Positions 44,795 to 47,220 of a DNA stretch of 47,220 nt are shown piece by piece. The position numbers and the translations under genes are program-made. How positions within the stretch are numbered: the first letter of the stretch is position 1; each line of letters opens with the position of its first letter. Under the pieces are notes generated by a model. The model was not told the DNA's origin, made no database searches, and saw only the letters and a list, made by a program, of their open reading frames with translations. The stretch comes from COE1 sp964387365 (GTDB taxonomy: Bacteria > Bacillota > Clostridia > Lachnospirales > Lachnospiraceae). Location: positions 1 to 47,220 of the forward strand of contig CAYLWP010000004.1 in NCBI GenBank assembly GCA_964387365.1. Reading direction: 5' to 3'.

Positions 44795-45775
44795 TTACAT
44801 AGACAAACTGACAATAATCAGCTCCACACTTAACAAATCCGTCACTCGTCCTGTTTTTACATCTTCGTCTGCCTGCACACAGGACTGCACTGCCTTTTGG
44901 AGCTGCTCCAGCTTAAAGCGCGATGACTGTGGCAGATATTTTTTCTTAAGAAAATAAGGATTCAGACCTGTTTTCTGTGCAATTGTCGCTTCATCATAGC
45001 CCTTCATCTTCATCTCGCGAACCTGTAACAGCAGATTAAACTGCCTTGCAATCAGCGCAAGAATCTTCATCGGCGCTTCCTTCAGGGCTAGCAGGTCATA
45101 ATACAGGTCAAGCGCCTGCTTCTGCTTTTTATCCGCAACAGCTTCCACCATGTCAAATATTTTATTCTGTATGCGCACCGTACAAAGCTCATCAACGTCC
45201 TGTGCGGTGATTCCCTCATCGTAATATTTGTAGCAAATCAGTTTTTCAACTTCCTTTGCTATCTGCTCCATATCCGTTCCGGTTCTGTCCAGTAAGAGAT
45301 TCAGGGCATCTGCGGTAATCAGCTTATTTTCCTTTTTGAGCATGCCCATAATCCATTTTTTCAGAGTTTCTTCGTCCTGCACTTCAAAGGATGCAGCGTA
45401 ACCGCTTGTTCCGATTGCTTTAAAGAGCTTATTTCTCTTATCAACCTCTTCCTCGACAAAAATCAGAAACGTTGTATCCGGTATCACCTTGACAAACTCT
45501 GCCATTCGGTCATTTCCCGACTTCATCCAGCCGCTGTTTTCCACCATAATGACTCTGCGCTCCGTAAAAAAGGGCAGGGTGCCCGCAAGGTCAATCACTT
45601 CATTTACATTAATATCTTTACCCGCAAAGGCAGTGAAGTTCATCGTATCATCCGCAGAAACCAATGTATTTTTGAGCTTGTCACGGTACTGTTTTCTCAA
45701 ATACGCTTCCTCTCCGTATAAAAGATATACATTGCTAAATTGTTCACTCTTGATGTCCTGAATAATTCGTTTCAA
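44795..45775 (-). CDS. holA: DNA polymerase III delta subunit
   Basis: A 326-residue HolA protein, the clamp-loader subunit that opens the beta sliding clamp. Seen: the N-terminal VYLLYGEEAYLRKQYRD (degenerate P-loop region), FFTERRVIMVENSGW, LIFVEEEVDKRNKLFK, and the C-terminal helical collar domain with ALIARQFNLLLQVREMK and GLNPYFLKKK. Start is a TTG at 45775; no ATG or GTG lies in frame between it and an upstream stop. Housekeeping gene, chromosomal marker. Confidence 0.93.
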   Translation of the reverse strand: MKRIIQDIKSEQFSNVYLLYGEEAYLRKQYRDKLKNTLVSADDTMNFTAFAGKDINVNEVIDLAGTLPFFTERRVIMVENSGWMKSGNDRMAEFVKVIPDTTFLIFVEEEVDKRNKLFKAIGTSGYAASFEVQDEETLKKWIMGMLKKENKLITADALNLLLDRTGTDMEQIAKEVEKLICYKYYDEGITAQDVDELCTVRIQNKIFDMVEAVADKKQKQALDLYYDLLALKEAPMKILALIARQFNLLLQVREMKMKGYDEATIAQKTGLNPYFLKKKYLPQSSRFKLEQLQKAVQSCVQADEDVKTGRVTDLLSVELIIVSLSM

Positions 45776-45915
45776 ATCGCAAACCTGACCTTCCCTAGTA
45801 TCACTTCTTCGTCGCCTCTATTTATCATAACACATTTATAAAATAATCCAATATCTTTATTCCACTACTGCGTCAACTACATTTTCACAACATCTGCTAC
45901 TTTTTCGCCTGTATG

Positions 45916-46725
45916 TTAATTATCATCTACACAAAACAGTTTCTTAAGCATTCCATCCAATGCCCTTGTATTTAATGGCATTTTGCCGGTTTCGTGTGTT
46001 ATAAACAGATTCACTCCCAAATATATCCCATTTCTTTCATAGGTATTAAGCTTGTATATCACATTATCCATATAGTCACTATTATCCAGCAAACCAAAAT
46101 GCTCCAGATATACCTCCTCTCTTTGTGGCATTCTAAGAATCGTAAAATCAGGATATACCTTGATATTTTCTTCTAATACAAGCGGATATTCATATCGGTA
46201 TGGTATTCGTAACGCAAATAACTTATCCGCTATAATCTTCTCTGACTTTGATCTGACTCTTTCTCCCCTTTCTGTAATAATTTCCTGTGTATCATCCGCA
46301 AATGGTTTTCCCTCATAGTTCACTGCCTGCCACCGTTTTACATATTCCTCTCCAGAGATTACAGGCGCAGATATCAGCTCTTTTCTGTATGGATTCATAT
46401 TCTGATACATTCTTTCCAGGCTTGTTTTTTCATACTTTCCTAAAAATCTGTCAATTGCTCTTACTCTTTCTTCTGCGTTTTTCACTATATCAGCATCATA
46501 ATCCCTCTGCGCAATCCCTATGGCAAGATTTTTTTCATGCTTTTTCATGTATCTGCCGTTTCCTTGTCCATACTCGGCGTTTTTGTAATAATACTCCACA
46601 GCGCCTTGCCTCTGTCTAATGCGCAAACGCCCTTTGGGTGCTGTTTTTAATCTTTTTTCAGCTCCCTCTGCTATAATTTTCAGTTGTTTCATTTCTTCTT
46701 TAAGAATAAATTCCATTGTCTTCAT
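45916..46725 (-). CDS. PD-(D/E)XK-nuclease-like protein of unknown role
   Basis: A 269-residue protein. The N-terminal half is helical and highly charged. The C-terminal half has a restriction-endonuclease-like pattern: RSKSEKIIADKLF (about 155), RYEYPL, VYPDFTIL and EEVYLEHFG (about 205), i.e. E...D...ExxH rather than ExK. No signal peptide. Function is not known; some such proteins are mobile or defence-related. Start ATG 46725 behind AAAGGAG. It lies just left of the 54-bp hairpin array. Confidence 0.65.
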   Translation of the reverse strand: MKTMEFILKEEMKQLKIIAEGAEKRLKTAPKGRLRIRQRQGAVEYYYKNAEYGQGNGRYMKKHEKNLAIGIAQRDYDADIVKNAEERVRAIDRFLGKYEKTSLERMYQNMNPYRKELISAPVISGEEYVKRWQAVNYEGKPFADDTQEIITERGERVRSKSEKIIADKLFALRIPYRYEYPLVLEENIKVYPDFTILRMPQREEVYLEHFGLLDNSDYMDNVIYKLNTYERNGIYLGVNLFITHETGKMPLNTRALDGMLKKLFCVDDN

Positions 46726-46805
46726 ATTGTTCACATCTCCTTTTCCTCCCTCTTTCTGTTTGAAACTGAGGGATTCATACTTTTAATTGGTAGCGTTGAC
46801 GGTCC

Positions 46806-47180
46806 TTATGCCAACTAATCATATTTTTTCTTCTTCTAGTTGGGATGGGGCATTAACTCGTACCCCAACCATTCTTGTTTTTTCTTCTTCTAGTTGGGGG
46901 TGTGGATTAACTCGTACCCCAACCATTCTTGTTTTTTCTTCTTTTAGTTGGGGTGGGGCATTAACTCGTACCCCAACCATTCTTGTTTTTTTCTTCTTTT
47001 AGTTGGGGGTGTGGATTAACTCGTACCCCAACCATTCTTGTTTTTTCTTCTTTTNNNNNNNNNNNNNNNNNNNNNNNNNNNNNNNNNNNNNNNNNNNNNN
47101 NNNNNNNNNNNNNNNNNNNNNNNNNNNNNNNNNNNNNNNNNNNNNNNNNNNNNNAGTTGGGGTGGGGTGATGTTGTATCA
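46806..47180. repeat. 54-bp tandem hairpin repeat array with assembly gap
   Basis: Units start with AGTTGGG at 46838, 46892, 46946 and 47001, with a degenerate half-unit before (46806-46837) and an edge unit at 47155. Periods are 54, 54 and 55 bp. Two unit types alternate (TGGGGCATTAAC and TGTGGATTAAC cores). Most complete units can form GTTGGGGT/ACCCCAAC-type 7-8 bp stems around a 15-base loop, followed by a pyrimidine tract (TTCTTGTTTTTTCTTCTT). 47055-47154 is exactly 100 N, a standard placeholder, so array length is unknown. Not CRISPR: no unique spacers. Confidence 0.9.
47055..47154. other. Assembly gap (100 N)
   Basis: Exactly 100 unknown bases inside the tandem array. The length is conventional for gaps of unknown size; it indicates that short reads could not resolve the repeats. 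Confidence 0.98.
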
Positions 47181-47220
47181 TAAAAGTTGACACCCTATTC
47201 TCAAGGATTTTGATATATAA
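47181..47220. other. Right flank of the array without a recognisable gene
   Basis: The last 40 bases after the array show no open reading frame worth calling. A TTGACA-like element at about 47188 followed by A/T-rich sequence could be part of a rightward promoter, but the window ends too soon to judge. Confidence 0.3.

Noticed and set aside
45776..45915. Possible tRNA or small RNA upstream of holA
   Set aside because: No cloverleaf or conserved T-loop could be found; only A/T-rich sequence. No tRNA or rRNA gene was recognised anywhere in the window.
46787..47002. Open frame through the array encoding 18-residue repeats (LTRTPTILVFS type)
   Set aside because: The 54-bp period is a multiple of three, which keeps any frame open; there is no ribosome binding site, a 55-bp unit breaks the phase, and both strands stay open. 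It is a by-product of the repeat.
46838..47054. CRISPR-like array
   Set aside because: Whole units are nearly identical, with no unique spacers, and no cas genes are in the window.

Overview
The window looks like a chromosomal segment of a Gram-positive anaerobe of the Clostridia, most likely a Lachnospiraceae-type gut or rumen bacterium. This rests on gene families, not on a search: a YesM/YesN-style two-component system, LplB/LplC-type sugar permeases, small DUF4250 and DUF3842 proteins, an ECF-type vitamin transporter component, strong AGGAGG ribosome binding sites and low-to-moderate G+C.

Layout. (1) 62-6471 is a defence and variability island read leftwards: hsdM, an AAA-ATPase/PD-(D/E)XK gene, a GC-rich hairpin element, hsdS, a predicted ADP-ribosyltransferase-like gene (DUF3990) with a partner, and a tyrosine recombinase. 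No hsdR is present; it may lie left of the window. (2) 6640-12889 holds housekeeping and transport genes: a uridine-kinase-like NTPase, DUF3842, an ECF S component behind a structured leader RNA, a membrane-anchored GH5 glucanase, and a divergent LysR/MFS efflux pair. (3) 12935-42488 is a large polysaccharide-utilisation region on the minus strand. It contains a decayed GH87-like gene with five CBM26-like modules, an (alpha/alpha)6-barrel hydrolase, GH94 phosphorylase, Gfo/Idh oxidoreductase, ThuA protein, GH2 beta-galactosidase, MATE transporter, aldo/keto reductase, GH115-like and GH28-like proteins, histidine kinase, AraC-type response regulator, an ABC transporter (solute-binding protein and two permeases) and a GH36 enzyme. 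(4) 42667-46725 holds ordinary chromosomal genes: a GGDEF protein, polysaccharide deacetylase, DUF4250, HolA and a PD-(D/E)XK-like protein. (5) 46806-47200 is a 54-bp hairpin repeat array interrupted by a 100-N assembly gap.

How it works together. Oligosaccharides would be bound by the lipoprotein, imported by the two permeases (no ATPase is encoded here, so one shared from elsewhere is presumably used) and taken apart in the cytoplasm, because the intact hydrolases of the cluster lack signal peptides. Genes from the response regulator (36739) to GH94 (18653) are spaced by -1 to about 67 bp and could form one operon of about 18 kb. The adjoining Gfo/Idh and ThuA genes suggest that an oxidative (3-keto-glycoside) step complements the hydrolases.

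Most notable: an exact 447-bp in-frame tandem duplication that gives the histidine kinase two phospho-acceptor modules; a GH87-like gene with four independent lesions but a well-preserved promoter, two LacI-family-like operators and a leader hairpin; an ECF leader RNA with a terminator I cannot assign to a known class; the alternating 54-bp hairpin array; and the unusual composition of the type I restriction-modification locus.
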